Source of the DNA: Sabethes cyaneus
Taxonomy: Eukaryota; Arthropoda; Insecta; Diptera; Culicidae
DNA length: 64,000 nt
Direction: 5' to 3'
Assembly (NCBI RefSeq): GCF_943734655.1
Contig: NC_071354.1
Location: 7,720,001 to 7,784,000 of the forward strand
Shown: positions 1-12,105 of the stretch, in pieces
Position numbering within the stretch: position 1 is the stretch's first letter
How the letters are laid out: each line of letters begins with the position of its first letter
Made by a program: the position numbers and the translations under genes
Notes under the pieces: generated by a model
The model's database searches: none
What the model saw: only the letters and a program-made list of their open reading frames with translations
What the model was told of the DNA's origin: nothing

Positions 1-705
1 GTAAACTGGATTTTAGATTCGACTTGGGATTGCATTTGAAATTAGACTATATTTTTTCTTCTTTTTCTGTTCTATTTTTCCGTTCTTTGTCACATCTATC
101 ACCTTTTAACTTTCACAATTCTTTTCTTTTACACTTCAACTTGGTTTCGGTCCCGTCTTCCCTCTATTTGTTTCGTTTTCCCTCCTTCTTTTCTCGTTTT
201 TCCTTTTTTGTCTGCTGCTTCCTTTGAGAAATTGAGAACATTTTCTCTTCTTCTATCCCGATTTTTTCCTCGTTATTCCTCTTTTGCTTTTCGATTATTC
301 AGTCCCGTTTCGTCTGTTTTCCTTTTTTATTTTTTTTTCTATTTTCATTTCCGTCTGATCCGTTGTTCTTCTTATTATATCCACCTTTTATGTTACGTTC
401 TGTTTTTCGTTTCAGTTCCCTTTTGTCTTCCGTTTTAATTTTTCCTCTCAATTTTCATCTTTTTCTTTTGTTCTCGTTGCTGCTGCTCCCGTATTTTTTG
501 TTTTTGTTTTTCTTATTCTCTATCCCGTTTTTCACCGTTCCATTTTCGAGTTTTCTTCGTTTTCTTTATCGTTTTTCTTTCTTTTATCTTCTGGTCTCCC
601 TATTTTTCTGCCCACTATCCTCATTTTTTCTCTTTTTTCTCCAGTTTACTTTTTCTCTTTTTATGTTCCGTTTTCCCTCCCTTTTCATCACTTAACATAA
701 AATTG
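1..705. repeat. Pyrimidine-rich low-complexity tract
   Basis: Almost the whole stretch is T and C, with runs such as ttttcctttttt and little A or G. The reading frames through it translate to Phe/Ser/Leu-rich strings, as expected from composition alone, so no gene is called. A similar T-rich tract lies at 42420-42705. It is best read as a degenerate polypyrimidine repeat. Confidence 0.8.
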
Positions 706-800
706 GCCTAAAAAAAGGAAATGAATATCAAGCGGTTTTAAATTGGACTTGAAACTTGATTTGAAATGGGACTTGAAGTTATTTGCAGATTAAATTAAAA
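706..800. repeat. Short patch of ttgaaatt/acttgaa tandem motif
   Basis: Contains several spaced copies of a motif close to gacttgaaattgg, the same motif that forms a longer tract at about 4165-4450. The first 50 bases of the window carry it too, so the pyrimidine tract is flanked by or inserted in this repeat. No coding potential. Confidence 0.6.
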
Positions 801-824
801 ACTGTGGCAAAGTTAAGTTTTATA

Positions 825-2080
825 TTAAACTAGCTGACCCGACAAACACAAATTAAACTATGTTGTACATAAATCGTGAATCTCGGATGACCTTTGTCAC
901 AATCTCGAATTTTGCAAGTTTTTGAGGAGTTTATGGGTGTTTTAATATACAAATTTTCCTTACAGTAAAGTAGAAAACAACTCCCTCCCTCGCTAAGCCT
1001 GATAAAAAAAGCGGATAGCATTTAAATATTCGCCATCATTACGAATCATTTCGCCGAATACCATTCTGCGGAACACCAATTCTCGGTTGATCATTACGCG
1101 GGATATAAAGTTTCGCAGAATACCATTTCGCGAAAAACCTTACGCGGGATGTACCATTTCACGGAAAATCTTTTCGTAGAAAGTACCATTTCGCAGGGGT
1201 GACCCAACTGATGGAAAGTAATAGAGGTCAATAGATATAGGAAAATAAATAAACCTGGAAAGAGGTGATCTCTACGGAGGACTGCCCCCCGCAGTGGCCG
1301 GCGCATCCGACGGCAAGGCGCTGAATTATCTAATGTTACTATTGATAGTTTTTGGTGGTCTTGTTATTGATTAATGTTTTATGAAAGAGTCTAAAATTTC
1401 TCGAGTTCGATTAATTTTTGAGTTACGCAAAAATTTCTGTGTTATTTGTATGAGAGTCCTTATCCCCCTACCACAGGGGTGAGGTGTCTCAAACCATCAT
1501 AAAAAAATCCTGCCTCTAGAACCCCCCACATGCCAAATTTGGTTCCATTTACTTGATTAGTTCTCTAGTTATGAAGATATTGGTATTTCATTTGTGTAGG
1601 AGCCCCCCCCCCCTACTATTCATGGGGGGAGGGGTCATAATTCCCTAAAAAGAGGAGGGGTCTCAATTCACCATAGAAAAAAAATTTGCCTACAAAAACA
1701 CCCACATGCTAAATTTGGTTCCATTTGCTTGATAAGTTCTGGAGTTATGAGGAAATTTGTATTTCATTTGTATGGGAGCCCCTCCTCCCAAAAAGGTAAG
1801 GGGTCCTAATCCATCATCGAAAAAATTCTTGCCTCCAAAAACACCCACATGTCAAATATGGTTCCATTTGATTGATTAGTTCTCGAGGTATGCAGAAATT
1901 TGTGTTTCATTTGTTCGGGAGCTCCCCTCTTAGTGGGGGGAGGGGTGTCTAACCATAATAAGAACCTTCCCTGGCCCCAAAAACCATTTGCCTGTAGAAA
2001 ATTTTCACGGCGATTGGTTCAGTAGTTTTCGATTCTATAAGGAAGACAGACAGAAATCCATTTTTACATATAAGATTTTA
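825..2080 (+). repeat. Dispersed repeat family A, longest copy
   Basis: Begins near tagctgacccgacaaac and ends near gacagacagaaatccattt. The second half holds about four diverged units of roughly 150 bp, each with a phrase like aaatttggttccatttgctt, then agttatg, then catttgtatgggagccc and a G/C-homopolymer run. Other copies are at 37040-37745 (reverse orientation) and 39235-42416 (forward, split by insertions). The copies match over long distances, so this is a true dispersed family. No frame is coding. I do not recognise the class with confidence; a non-autonomous element with internal tandem units is the plainest description. Confidence 0.7.
1035..1200. repeat. Internal accatttcgc mini-repeats within family A
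   Basis: Several imperfect units built on accatttcgc followed by gaa or gggat occur back to back. A related motif, ttcggccattt, is repeated inside the loop of the foldback element at 41690-41785. The motif seems to be a short tandem array carried by different elements. Confidence 0.5.
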
Positions 2081-2855
2081 AGGAGTGGGGGGGCACGCCT
2101 GGGATATGGCTTAAAAGTTATTAATAATAATATGGCACGATATGACAACATAATTGATAGCGTAGCTTGACACGTTTACAATAAAACACGAGAATTTCTT
2201 TGAACGTTGTTCAACTTCTGAAGTTCAAATTCGAAAGCCGGTTTGGTGAAAAAATCTAATTGTATCTTCTATTATTCTATTGGCTCTGAAAAGGGCCGAT
2301 TGGTTATTAATTATAAGCCGTATCTGAAACCTTTGTTTGGAGCTTGTATACTTAGGGATGCGCAAACGAAAGGCGCGTCACTTCAATCCCAAATTCAGAA
2401 ATTGATATGATGATTCTGGTCTTCTTGTCGTCATGAACGGTGTAACCTACCGCTGTTTCAATAATTTACATCCTACATAGAGTATGTTGGATGTTAAATT
2501 GACGGGTACAGCTACATTAACGCGTTCTAGCGTAATTTCTCTTTCGCATCAAACGGTAAATACGGCCTACCGGGAACTCGAGACCAGCACGAATTGAGCA
2601 CGATTGAATTTTTGCCACGTCCAGACATGATGAATGAATTTTATCTTTGACCTACTCGAAAAAATAGCGTCAAACTGATGCCGTCCATCGACTTACCTCT
2701 CGTAATATATTAGAGCAATAATCGGTGGAAAGGCTCGGCTACGTAAGTGACGAAATGGTAAAACCTAAAAAAAGGACGGACTAAAAGTGTACCTAAAATG
2801 CGTTGGAATAGCAAAAGGGCTCCCTCTGCACTGTCTATCAGTTGCTGTGGAGCAA
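2081..2855. other. Spacer without recognisable gene
   Basis: No reading frame of useful length, no RNA gene and no clear repeat structure was seen between family A and the inverted-repeat element that starts at 2856. Confidence 0.5.
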
Positions 2856-3238
2856 CCCGATCAGGAGGGCATAACAAAATTATAACTGATCCTGTTATTT
2901 TTCGACCGATTTTTTGCTAACAACGGCTGTTATAATTTAGCTACTGCAAGTGGTTAAAATAACTCAAATTCTAACAAAACTGCTTAGCAGTGATAGCAAA
3001 AATATAACAAAGTTTGTTATGTTTTGAACAAAATTATATCAAAATTTGTTACCATATTTCTAGCAAATTGTGTTATAATTTTGATAAAACAAAAACTTCT
3101 TTACCTCTGTCTGCTATATCGACATTTTTCCGACCTATTGTCAAAAATAGTACAACTATTTATCGGGAACATTTACAAATAGCAACAGAAAAAGATTTTC
3201 ACACATTTTTTCAATTTCAAAAACCGCACCCTTTCAGT

Positions 3239-3295
3239 CGGAATTGAACTCACGATATACCGCACACGATGCCATCGTCTTAACCACTGTACCAG
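3239..3295 (-). mobile_element. tRNA-like SINE head (A-box and B-box)
   Basis: On the minus strand a stretch reads like the start of a tRNA: an A-box-like ggtacagtggttaag (about 3279-3294) and, some 30 bases on, a B-box-like gagttcaattcc (3240-3251). This spacing and wording is typical of RNA polymerase III internal promoters in tRNA-derived SINEs. I could not fold a convincing acceptor stem, so a functional tRNA is unlikely. The SINE body would continue leftward on the minus strand toward about 3130, but its end is not clear. Confidence 0.45.
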
Positions 3296-4164
3296 AACTA
3301 CTCTTGAATGTAGGTAGTTTAAATGCTCATATGATTTGACCGATAGCTTATTCTGTCAGTTGTCAGTTTTGCTGTTCGAGTTGTCTATAAATAGATCTCT
3401 TTTGGTACGAGACCGTGATCAAGAAATCGAAACCGTTTTATCAGTGTAGCACCGTTCTGACAGTGTTGCTCGAAGTGCTTTCAAATATACCAGAAAATAA
3501 ATTGAAGTGAACCTGGCCATTCAAACTTTTTTTTAAATGAGTTTTATATTCCAGGTTCTATAAATGTTATTGCTGATTTTGGTAGGAACCAACCACAGTA
3601 AAGATTAAAAACAATTATGAACCTAATTATTGGTGATGCGTGGAAGAAAATATTTCTCAATTATACGAGGTTTTGTTAGTAAAGGATTGGAGAAAACACT
3701 TGTTGCTTTTAAATTTTGTAAACAAGACGTAAACCGAGAAAAAAACTAAAACATTTTATTTTATCGTTAATTATTTTTTTCATAATGAGTTTGCTCGATT
3801 ATGTTCTGTTCCAAGCATCTACCAACAAAATAAAAGTTTGAGAGATTTTCTTTTTAATCCTAATTCGTTGTTCGTTTCAATTCATTGTTAGAACCTAATA
3901 AAAGTGCAGAAAATACATAAAAGATGGCTGACCAGGAGCGGCATTTTGCATCGAGTATATTTCTAACTGCAATAGTTTATGTTTTCATTTTATACACTTG
4001 CTGTTGTCGGATGCTTAAAAAAATTGTTATTCAAACAAACAAAAAAAGTCTAGAATTGACGACAAAATTTTCTTAATGCAAAATTGATAGATATAAGAAT
4101 TCGCTACATGTAATCGTTATTTCGTTCTGATGCACTGAAACTGAACACTGAAAACTGAACAACT

Positions 4165-4450
4165 GAATAGGACTTAGATTGCAATTTGCAATTGCACTTG
4201 AAATTAGACACGAAATTTCACTTTGAATTTCATTTGAAATTGCATGTCAAATGGACATGGTATTGGATTTAATATTGGACCTAAATTTCAACTTGAAATT
4301 GGACATTAAATTTGAATTAAATTTAGAATTAAAATTGAATTCCAAATAAACATGAAATTTGACTTGAAATAGTACTTGAAATTTTACTTGAAGTTAGGCT
4401 GGTATTGCATGTTGCATGTTGAAATCAGATTTGAAATTACACATAAAAAT
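4165..4450. repeat. Degenerate ttgaaatt tandem tract
   Basis: Roughly twenty diverged units of a 12-16 bp motif near acttgaaattgga follow one another. The same motif is at 1-60 and 706-800. It is non-coding and lies inside the inverted-repeat interval 2856-4718. Confidence 0.65.
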
Positions 4451-4718
4451 TTGCGTTAAATTTTATAGAAAAGGTATGGCACGTTCCCCATTGTGTGTCC
4501 CGGGCACACCAGTCATGATATGTAACATTTTTAGTAGTGGCCAAAGCCCTAATTCTCCTATATAACTAAATGAGTTATAACTATCAGAATCTGTTACAAA
4601 CTTGAAACTTTTGTTTTCACTTCCTGATCAGTTTATTTCCGATTTGTAACACAATGTGTTGTAAATAGCAGAATGTGTTATAAATTTGATGTTATCTTGT
4701 TATGCCCTCCTGATCGGG

Positions 4719-5358
4719 AAGTCAACGTAAACCATCGAAATGGCACCGAAATGGCAGTGAAAGAAGAAAGCAAACCGTTCCAGTTGGCATTACATAACAA
4801 ACTACAAGTTGTGTTGTTCTTCAGTTTTCAACAGGTCGATGCGAAAGCGAAATTACGCAGAACGCGTTGGTTAGGTGCACCTGTTTATCTGATGAAAAAG
4901 CGTTTGAAACCGGCAGGTTATGTCGCTCGACCAGAATCACTCTATGTTATTTACAGCTGGCCATCCGTAATGACAAATAATTGAACAAACTTCTAAATGC
5001 GGTTGCCATTGCTGAAGTTGAAATAACAGTGTTTTATCAGTTACCAAAAAGTGTTCTTTTTAGAACGAACACCGTTGTATATGAAGATCTAAAAGATTTT
5101 CCTGGCTCTACTAATGGTAATGAAACTTTCCGATTATGGACTCATTCCAGATCATTCCTTGTGTTACACGTTGCACCGTCACTTCTTCCGGGGGGTGAGG
5201 CTTATTGGTTCATCCAGGTTAAGAGGAATCGCTTGAATATTCTCAGTTTTTAAAATACTTTAACCGGAAATCGTAGACAGGTTGCTTTTAAAATTCGTTA
5301 CATTGAAATACTTTAACGTAACATCAACTGTTCTAGAACAATTATTCAACAAATTACA
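4719..5358. other. Spacer with two abutting unidentified open frames
   Basis: Two plus-strand frames, 4673-4984 and 4981-5253, overlap by four bases. The first starts inside the terminal repeat of the preceding element, which argues against a conserved gene. No domain, signal peptide or membrane segment is evident in either. A phrase near tatgaagat..aaaagattt at about 5079-5100 resembles one at 6638-6660, so this DNA may be a repeat split by the retrotransposon relic between them. No function is assigned. Confidence 0.3.
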
Positions 5359-6600
5359 CTAGACCATAATCGGATGCGATTGATGGTGACGGTCCGTTAT
5401 CAATCCTACACCGAACGAATTATGGTTCTCCAGTACCATCCGCACATCCGTCGAGTTCGGTCTGCCCCGCAGTCTACGACCTCTGGCTGGTTCTCTGCTG
5501 AAAATAGTTATAGCTACTTTTTCGTCGGGCATTCTAGCCGCGTGCCCAGCCCACCGCAGCTTGCCACATTGTACTACCTTCACTATATCAGTATATTTGT
5601 ATACTTGATACTAAATACTGATTGCTCATGCGTCACACTCCACTTTCCATTTTGCCTCCAAGTATTGGTTGCAGAATTTTATGCTCAAAAACTCCAAGTA
5701 CTCGTCGATCAGCTTCCTCTAGCGTCCATGATTCATGTCCGTAAAGGGTCACCGGAAGGATTAGTGTTATGTAGAGTGCCTACGGGACTTCACCCTGATT
5801 CGCGGCTGCGCTTTGTCGTCACGAGCTATATGAATTCCGCCATATATTCCCCATCCAGCTCCACCTCGGCACCAGCACCATTTGGACTCACACGTTTCCT
5901 GCCAGCAACCATTCACATCGTTTTGGCGGTGTTAATGATATGTCCCAATCTCGCTGCTTCCCGTTTAAAAGGCCTCTTCCACTGCTCTCCGGTTGATTCC
6001 GATGATATCGACGTCATCCGCAAAATAAAAAGGATGTAAGATGTCCTGATAATAGTCCCATTCTTTTACACGTTTGCTCTGTGTTGCATTGCACCTCCTT
6101 AGTCCATCTAACGTCATGAAAGCGACTGATGTTTCACTTGCTATTCTGATGTATGATTTGCGCCCATCCAGCGTCGCACAGATCAGCGTAATTAGTTCCA
6201 TCAGAAAACCATATTTAAGCTTTATCTGCCACAGCTGATTTTGTTTGACTGAATCGTACGCCGCCTTAAAGTCCACAAAGAGATGATGAGTTTGGCAGTT
6301 GTACTCCCAGAGCTTGTCCAGTAACTGATGCAGGGTAAATACCTGATCCATCGTAGAGTGACCCTCATGAAAACCAGCTTGGTACTCGCCAGCGAAGGAT
6401 TCCGTTAACGTCCGTTAAGTCTACGACAAGATACGGGAAAGCACCTCCTGCGTAGAATTGAGCAATGTAATGTCTGGAAAGTTTTTACACTCAAGTCGAT
6501 GTCCTTTTTTGAAAATAAGGTAAATGAGGCCATCTAACCACCCAATGCTGCGATCAGTATAGCTAAGAAACTCTATAATAGCTTTATACAAGAATGTTTT
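5359..6600 (-). pseudogene. Non-LTR retrotransposon endonuclease-RT relic, minus strand
   Basis: Read on the minus strand, the piece from about 6350 to 5965 contains reverse transcriptase motifs: MDQVFTLHQLLDK, then HHLFVDFKAAYDSV (palm block with the first catalytic Asp) and FYFADDVDIIG (the FADD catalytic pair). Upstream, around 6360-6600, more RT-like sequence is present with stops. Downstream, 5583-5359 holds a C-terminal block, GKLRWAGHAARMPD, that follows the RT domain in this family. Between them (about 5960-5590) the frame shifts repeatedly and carries stops. The 5-prime endonuclease part is missing. The same family recurs at 13262, 27531, 29935, 43600, 45880 and 52035. Clade is not assigned; an RTE-like or related insect lineage is possible. 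Confidence 0.8.
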
Positions 6601-9600
6601 CGTGTTGGTTGATGAGATTGTTTTTATATGAAGAAGATATAAAAGATTTCCTTTGCTCTACTGATCGTTATTACACTGTGAATTTATAGATTGGCAGCTC
6701 AATTTTTCGATAGTGAACTTCAGTTCAAGAATCAATATTTTTCTTTGTTTGAGTCGACGCGTAGAAGAAACTATTGAAAAGCAATGAGGAAATTGCTAAG
6801 TTATTAACGTTCAAAATCTGCCCTCTTTTTGAGATAGATTCTTTGGAATGACCCCGTACACCTGCTTGTTACCTACCAGTAAGACGTAGTCCTACGTTAA
6901 AACAACAACAAAAACCTAGTAGCCAGTATGGTTTTGCGTAATAAACACGTCCGCCGCGGAAGGAAAATGAAAAACCTATCAAGTTGCGCCCCTGTCGCTT
7001 GTCTAATTAAAACTTGTACCGTCTTGAAAGCTTCTTTCACTTCGTTCGGGTCGGGCCGGTCGGGCGGGATTGAATTTCGGAAGTTTTGTGCAAACTTTGG
7101 TCGTTGCTGGCTGACTATGAAGCAGAAGGCTGTCAGAGTGAATTTAGTCTGCAGTAGAGTAGCTACTCGGTGACGTTTGCAACGTGGTTTCCGAAACCGA
7201 GCTGGCTGGCCTACTGCGAGTTGTGTTGATCTTATAAAAGAATAACGAAAATAAATTGAAACGCACCGGCGAGCTACGAGGAAAACATTTTCTCTTCTGA
7301 CTGAACCGGTTGCAATATATTTACATAATAAATCTTCCGTGATGTAAGTATCAGGACTCAGGAGAATGGTAAGAAAAACGAATCAACAAAACCGTGGAAA
7401 TATCTTCTATCCTGCCCCTTTTTTCACATCATCGATTGTTGTTCCGGTCACTTGTAAGGAGCCATTCATAAAGAGTAGGAAAAGCCGGTGAAAAAGGCCG
7501 GAAATAATAATAGTATCAAACCAAATCCAGAGGAATCGTTTTCATCGTCGTTTGGAGATCTTTTTTATTCCTTCTTCCGATGCCGGCACATCCCTAAACT
7601 GTCAGGCTCGGTCGAGCACAATCAGTCGCCGCATCTCTTGAACATTGACCGTAGTATTATCCCTATCGACAATCGTCCATCCATCCAGCCTCGTATCTTT
7701 TCGTCGTATCCATATCACGGGGACGGAATGGATGGACGCGAACCTGGTGGAGACGCTTAACGCTGACGGGTGGTGAATTTATGCAAATTAATAGCTATTA
7801 TTTTATTGTCCGCAGTGGTACAGAGCACGCTCGATATCGGCTTTCAACCCGGGCCAGGGTGGATGCTATTGTATTCTCTTTGAAGGGTTCGTCGTTGACA
7901 TTCATGCAAATGGACACGGTTTCACCAGTGCTTTTCATTCCGTCCCAGCGCCATCATCATCCACTGCTTGAAATTGTGCAACCGAGACCATGTCGAGAGT
8001 AATTACACCGACTATGAATAATTTATTCAATTATCTTTCGTTTAACTCGCTCCAAATGAAATAAATTGAATGTTCCACTCTCTCAGGGCGGCAACGACGA
8101 GCAAAACATGGCGTACGTCAATCTATGGAGCTATCGCTCTTCAAGTTTTTGCTGCGGTGCGGTGGAGGAAAATTCTGCTGGCGAAAAGATACACTCAACG
8201 CACTTTACGACCCGAATCTAATCCGCTGTCATGTTTACAAATATGGAGACGCAATTTGAGTTGGTCCAATCTATTTACCTAAGTAGGCCACGAACTGCTT
8301 CCAGCTAATGGGGCTGTGCGTTTGTATGTATGTATGTATGTGTGTGATGAATACACACAGTCATCCCTTAATTTGGGAGCGCTTGTCTGTTTCTGCTTTC
8401 GGAACTTCTGGAGAAATTGATTATCCTGGGTGGTTGCGCAAGTTCCTGGTAAAACCACGGAATGAGGGGGGACCGAAACCCGAACAGTGTTCTGATGTAT
8501 TGTCCCTTCGGGTGATGGCGGCCCGTACCATCAATTTTATAGTACAACCGTACATGTAAAGTAAGAGGTTTCCTTCTTCCCCGTGTTATTCGCAATGGGG
8601 AAAAATGGTCCCACATCAGCAGCGCGCTCGCCCGTCCACGCTCGCAAAGATTATATCTTTGTAGAAGACTGGATTAAAAGATAAATGTCATACTTTTTGA
8701 GAAATTTGTTTGCTGCTCTTTGTCGTCGGATGGGTGAATGAAAATAAAAGACTGGTGGTCTTTTATCCCAGTCAGTCGTTGTTGGCAGGCAGTACATCGC
8801 ACAGTAGATGATGGCCCCTCTCTCTAGTGGAGCATAATTTGCTCGTTAGACGTTTTTCTTTACTTTACGATTCTCGATGTTTTCCCCGCAACGCAATCGT
8901 CCCGATCCCGGAAGCCTTTGGCTTGGCGGAAGAGTTGTTGATAGATTGAATTTTTCATTCGCAGAAAATTATTCTACATTATTAGATTCCAAGGACTCGT
9001 CAGAGTACTAAAATCTTTCATTCATAAGATTATCTGAAACGAAATGCTTTCAAGTGCTTTTACCGAAGCAAAGTCACTGAAGAAAACTTTTCTGCTTTAC
9101 ATTCGTTGTTGACAAAAGTTTCTAAGCGGAAAAATCGGATGAAAATTTTCGCACCACCAAATGTTTGCCAAAGTCACAGACTTCTTGACTTTTGTTATTG
9201 AATTATGAGGCAGATATTTTCGTCCTTTTTGGATTTACTGAACTTTTTCGCACTTTTTATTTTTGTTTTGAATGAATGACGATGGTATTCTTGAATGTGT
9301 GCAAGCAATGCTAAGTAGGCGATTAGCTTGATCGAACGTGCGGTGCATGTCTGCGATTCAAGAATAAATTTGTATAATTTCCGTTTAAAATTGAGTCGTG
9401 ATTTAAGCATTCTTGATTGCAGCTAATAGAATTACTGATAGAAATCTTACCCAGAAAAAAAAAATTAATTTGAGGGGACAAAATGGAGAAACATTAAACT
9501 ATTTGATCACCCGATCTTGATTATCCCATTAAAAAAGTTTCACCAAAGGCCAGAACTATTAAATCGAATGCTAAAACCCATCAACTTTTCCCGTTAGTCG

Positions 9601-9644
9601 CAACTTTGAGCATTAAACTGACAGCTGAACCCCTAGGCTAGCCG
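6601..9644. other. Mostly unique spacer, no gene supported
   Basis: More GC-balanced than the repeat blocks and without obvious dispersed repeats. Open frames are short, start and stop at random, and show no recognisable domains. A short tatg/tg microsatellite lies at about 8323-8347. A phrase aagacgtagtcctacg near 6880-6897 is shared with dispersed repeats at 38010 and 55590. Regulatory DNA of a neighbouring gene is possible but nothing in the sequence proves it. Confidence 0.5.
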
Positions 9645-9700
9645 GCCGGCGGCTATATATAGAATGCTGACGCTTTCGAAATTTCCTTCCAGTTCAGCCG
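9645..9700 (+). promoter_or_regulatory. Possible TATA-type core promoter
   Basis: A TATA-like ctatatatag (9653-9662) sits in GC-rich surroundings (gccggccggcgg just upstream) and is followed 30-40 bases later by ccagttcag, close to the arthropod initiator TCAGT. No coding exon with recognisable content follows within several kilobases, so this is only a candidate. Confidence 0.2.
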
Positions 9701-10975
9701 CCTTCGGACTTCTTTCCATTCGGTTCTCTTAAACTGCCAACAAATTGCTAATTGTTTCTTTTTCCGTTTCACCTAATATCATCGGCACCCAAAAGCTACT
9801 CGATGGAAAAAGTTTACCCTGCTTGTCTGCCTGCCCGCCTGCTGCTAGAGCGTCTTCTAGAAGGATAATGGGATACCTTGTGATAAAAGCAAAAAAAAAA
9901 AAAGAACGAAACCAATCAGCAGTGCATATAATTACCCCCGGCCAGCCGGCCGGCGGGCGTTCGGTTTTTGCTCTGCGGAAACTTTATCGAAGACGGCGCT
10001 GATTGCCAGTTTATAGCTTCTGCCAAGTGCCATACTACTTGATGGCATACTAAATTTCATCGATAATTAACCGTTGCAGAAAATACTTCGAACCCCTGTC
10101 CTGCCCTACCGCTCTCGCTGTCCGCCAAGCACCACACTCATCGACGCCTACTGACTGCTGCATCACGGGGCTCATCCTACCCTTCCGCAACGACCGCCAG
10201 GTGGGACCGAAAATAAATTACGTAATGTAGCAAGCAAATGTCGTCGTCCTCGTCGTCGTTGATGATTGACGCTCTTTTTTTGTTTGCAATGGTTGCGAAC
10301 TGTGAACTTTTCTGTTGGCACACAACACATGGGCCCAAATTTTCCACTTTCATTGACGGGTGTAGCTTTTCCACAGTATTTTCCTATTAAAAGAAACGTT
10401 TGTTGTCATGCCAGTTAAGCTGCTGTGAAGCTGAAGATTGTGGTACGACGGTGAACAGCTAATTTGGGCGTTCGGTTACATCATCACATCGGCGTTGTAC
10501 CTTGTGCTTGTGCTACGTCAGAGGATCAGTACGTGACGAGTCGTTTTGTGGCGTGGAGAAAAAAAAACTGGAAAGCACGTGTGTCAATTATGGTGCGGAA
10601 ATTTGATAAGTGTTTCTTTGGGTCTGCTGTTGAGCAGAACACACGTAAACGTGATAATAAAAACTGTTTCTTTTTACGAAGGAAGGTGATTAGCAAATTG
10701 ATGAAAAAAAGTATATTTGGAGGATATACAATTGGTTCTGTGAGTATTTTGCATATCGTCTGAGTTCCGCATTTCTGTTAATCGCACTTATTTCCCATGT
10801 CTATTGCCTGTACGCTATTTTGCGAGTTACAATGCACACGGTAAAGTTTCTTCCTTATCTTCGATCTCAATTTTCACACCTTTTCGGAGAAGCTAAAAAC
10901 AGTTCAGCATTAATAGGAAACCTTTATTGCGATCCATTGTTCTATGTAATATATAGAAGAGGTAAACTACCGAAA
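9701..10975. other. Spacer, no gene supported
   Basis: Contains an A-run near 9890-9903, a GC-rich patch gccagccggccggcgggc near 9942-9960 and a cgtcgtcctcgtcgtcg triplet patch near 10240-10257. Frames are short and unlike any known family. Confidence 0.45.
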
Positions 10976-10988
10976 GCGATTTTGGTCT

Positions 10989-12105
10989 AGAATAGGTAGT
11001 AGTAGTAGTAAGAGGGAAATCCACCATCATTTCAAGGACTTGCCAGTGTATGTGGGTAGACTTACAGTAGATCCAAATTTGATTATCAAATGAATATCAC
11101 ACTAATGCTGTTATAGAAGGACCAAAAGGGGTTTGGCGGACCCACAAGCAGAGACACTTGTGCGCATTCCGGGGTTTCAAGATTTTCCTTCCAACATTAG
11201 GATCCTTCCATGTAATAATCAATTTCGCTGCACCAGATTTAACCCACGTGATGGCTTGTTTGTGAGAAGAACTTGGCATAACTGTTTCAGACCTTAAGGA
11301 CTCCGGTTGGCAATCCACTCCATCATCCAGCCTTCCACAATTATGCTGTTCATAACAATGATAACAATTATAATATGATATATAGTAAGGTTATAATAAT
11401 ATTCTGGTAAAAGTTCTATGTCATACCTTCATGTTTGAGTTTCACCTACAACCCGTTAAGTAATTTCCCGTTTTGTAGTCCTCTCATCCTTCCTGTCCTC
11501 GCCATAGTTCTCTCCTCTCCACTTGAGCTAGCACTAATCTACAAAAAAAAACCGGAAACCCCTTGCCGGTTTTCGTCTGGCTTGTTGTTGTAGTATGCAG
11601 ATGTTATTATGTTCTCGTTTGTACCGATATTATCAATATTTTGTATGTATTTGGTAATTTGGTAATTTTCAATAATATAAAAAATTTACATGTGATTGAA
11701 GGTGAATTTAATATGTATATTTTGCTCACCAGTGCCGCTGATCCAATATGGTTATTAAATATTATTATTAGAATAAATACCTGTATGAAACGTGTCAACG
11801 ATACTGGCAACACTCACCCGCCTTGCTATGCCAGTTACCAATACTTAAATATACTTACTCACCACTCCGCTATTTAGCGCCGTCTTAGCTGTCGGTGCCG
11901 CGCTCTTTCGTTTCAACGCCTACTGTGCGAGCGCAATTCAACGAAATCGGGATCCGATCCGATATATACGTGATTTATTTGCAGCTTTCCTTTGCATATA
12001 TAAACCAGCCTCTGCGCCGGTTATGCCACCGCACTTCGATGTGTGCGCACAGCCAGTATTCTCTTCACTCTCCCTCTCTCACTATCGCTCAAGCTCGAGA
12101 ATAGG
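10989..12105 (-). mobile_element. 1.1-kb dispersed repeat, copy 1 (probable 5-prime-truncated retroelement)
   Basis: This block is the reverse complement of 39619-40687 with only scattered differences. Its 3-prime end on the minus strand finishes in a tag/tac triplet run (10996-11011), as expected of a non-LTR tail. An 8-base agaatagg is present at both edges (10989-10996 and 12098-12105) and could be the target duplication. Compared with copy 2, which continues a further 296 bases upstream, copy 1 is shorter at its 5-prime end. A 73-codon frame occurs in both copies (minus 11318-11097 here), but it has no recognised domain and may be open by chance. No RT motif is present, so it is either an internally deleted or a non-autonomous element. 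Confidence 0.65.

Larger units (their letters stand above)
2856..4718. mobile_element. Element bounded by perfect 22-bp inverted repeats
   Basis: The left end (2856-2877) starts cccgatcaggagggcata and the right end (4697-4718) is its exact reverse complement over 22 bases. Inside are AT-rich stretches with many ttataac/gttataa motifs near both ends, a tRNA-like SINE head (3239-3295) and a ttgaaatt tandem tract (4165-4450). No transposase frame exists, so this would be a non-autonomous DNA element that has collected other insertions. Only a possible AA dinucleotide flanks both ends, so the target duplication is unproven. Two separate copies of the same terminus is the alternative. Confidence 0.6.

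Noticed and set aside
24..695. Three overlapping open frames of 67-110 codons in the first 700 bases
   Set aside because: They are Phe/Ser/Leu strings caused by the T/C-rich tract; no start context, domain or conservation signal.
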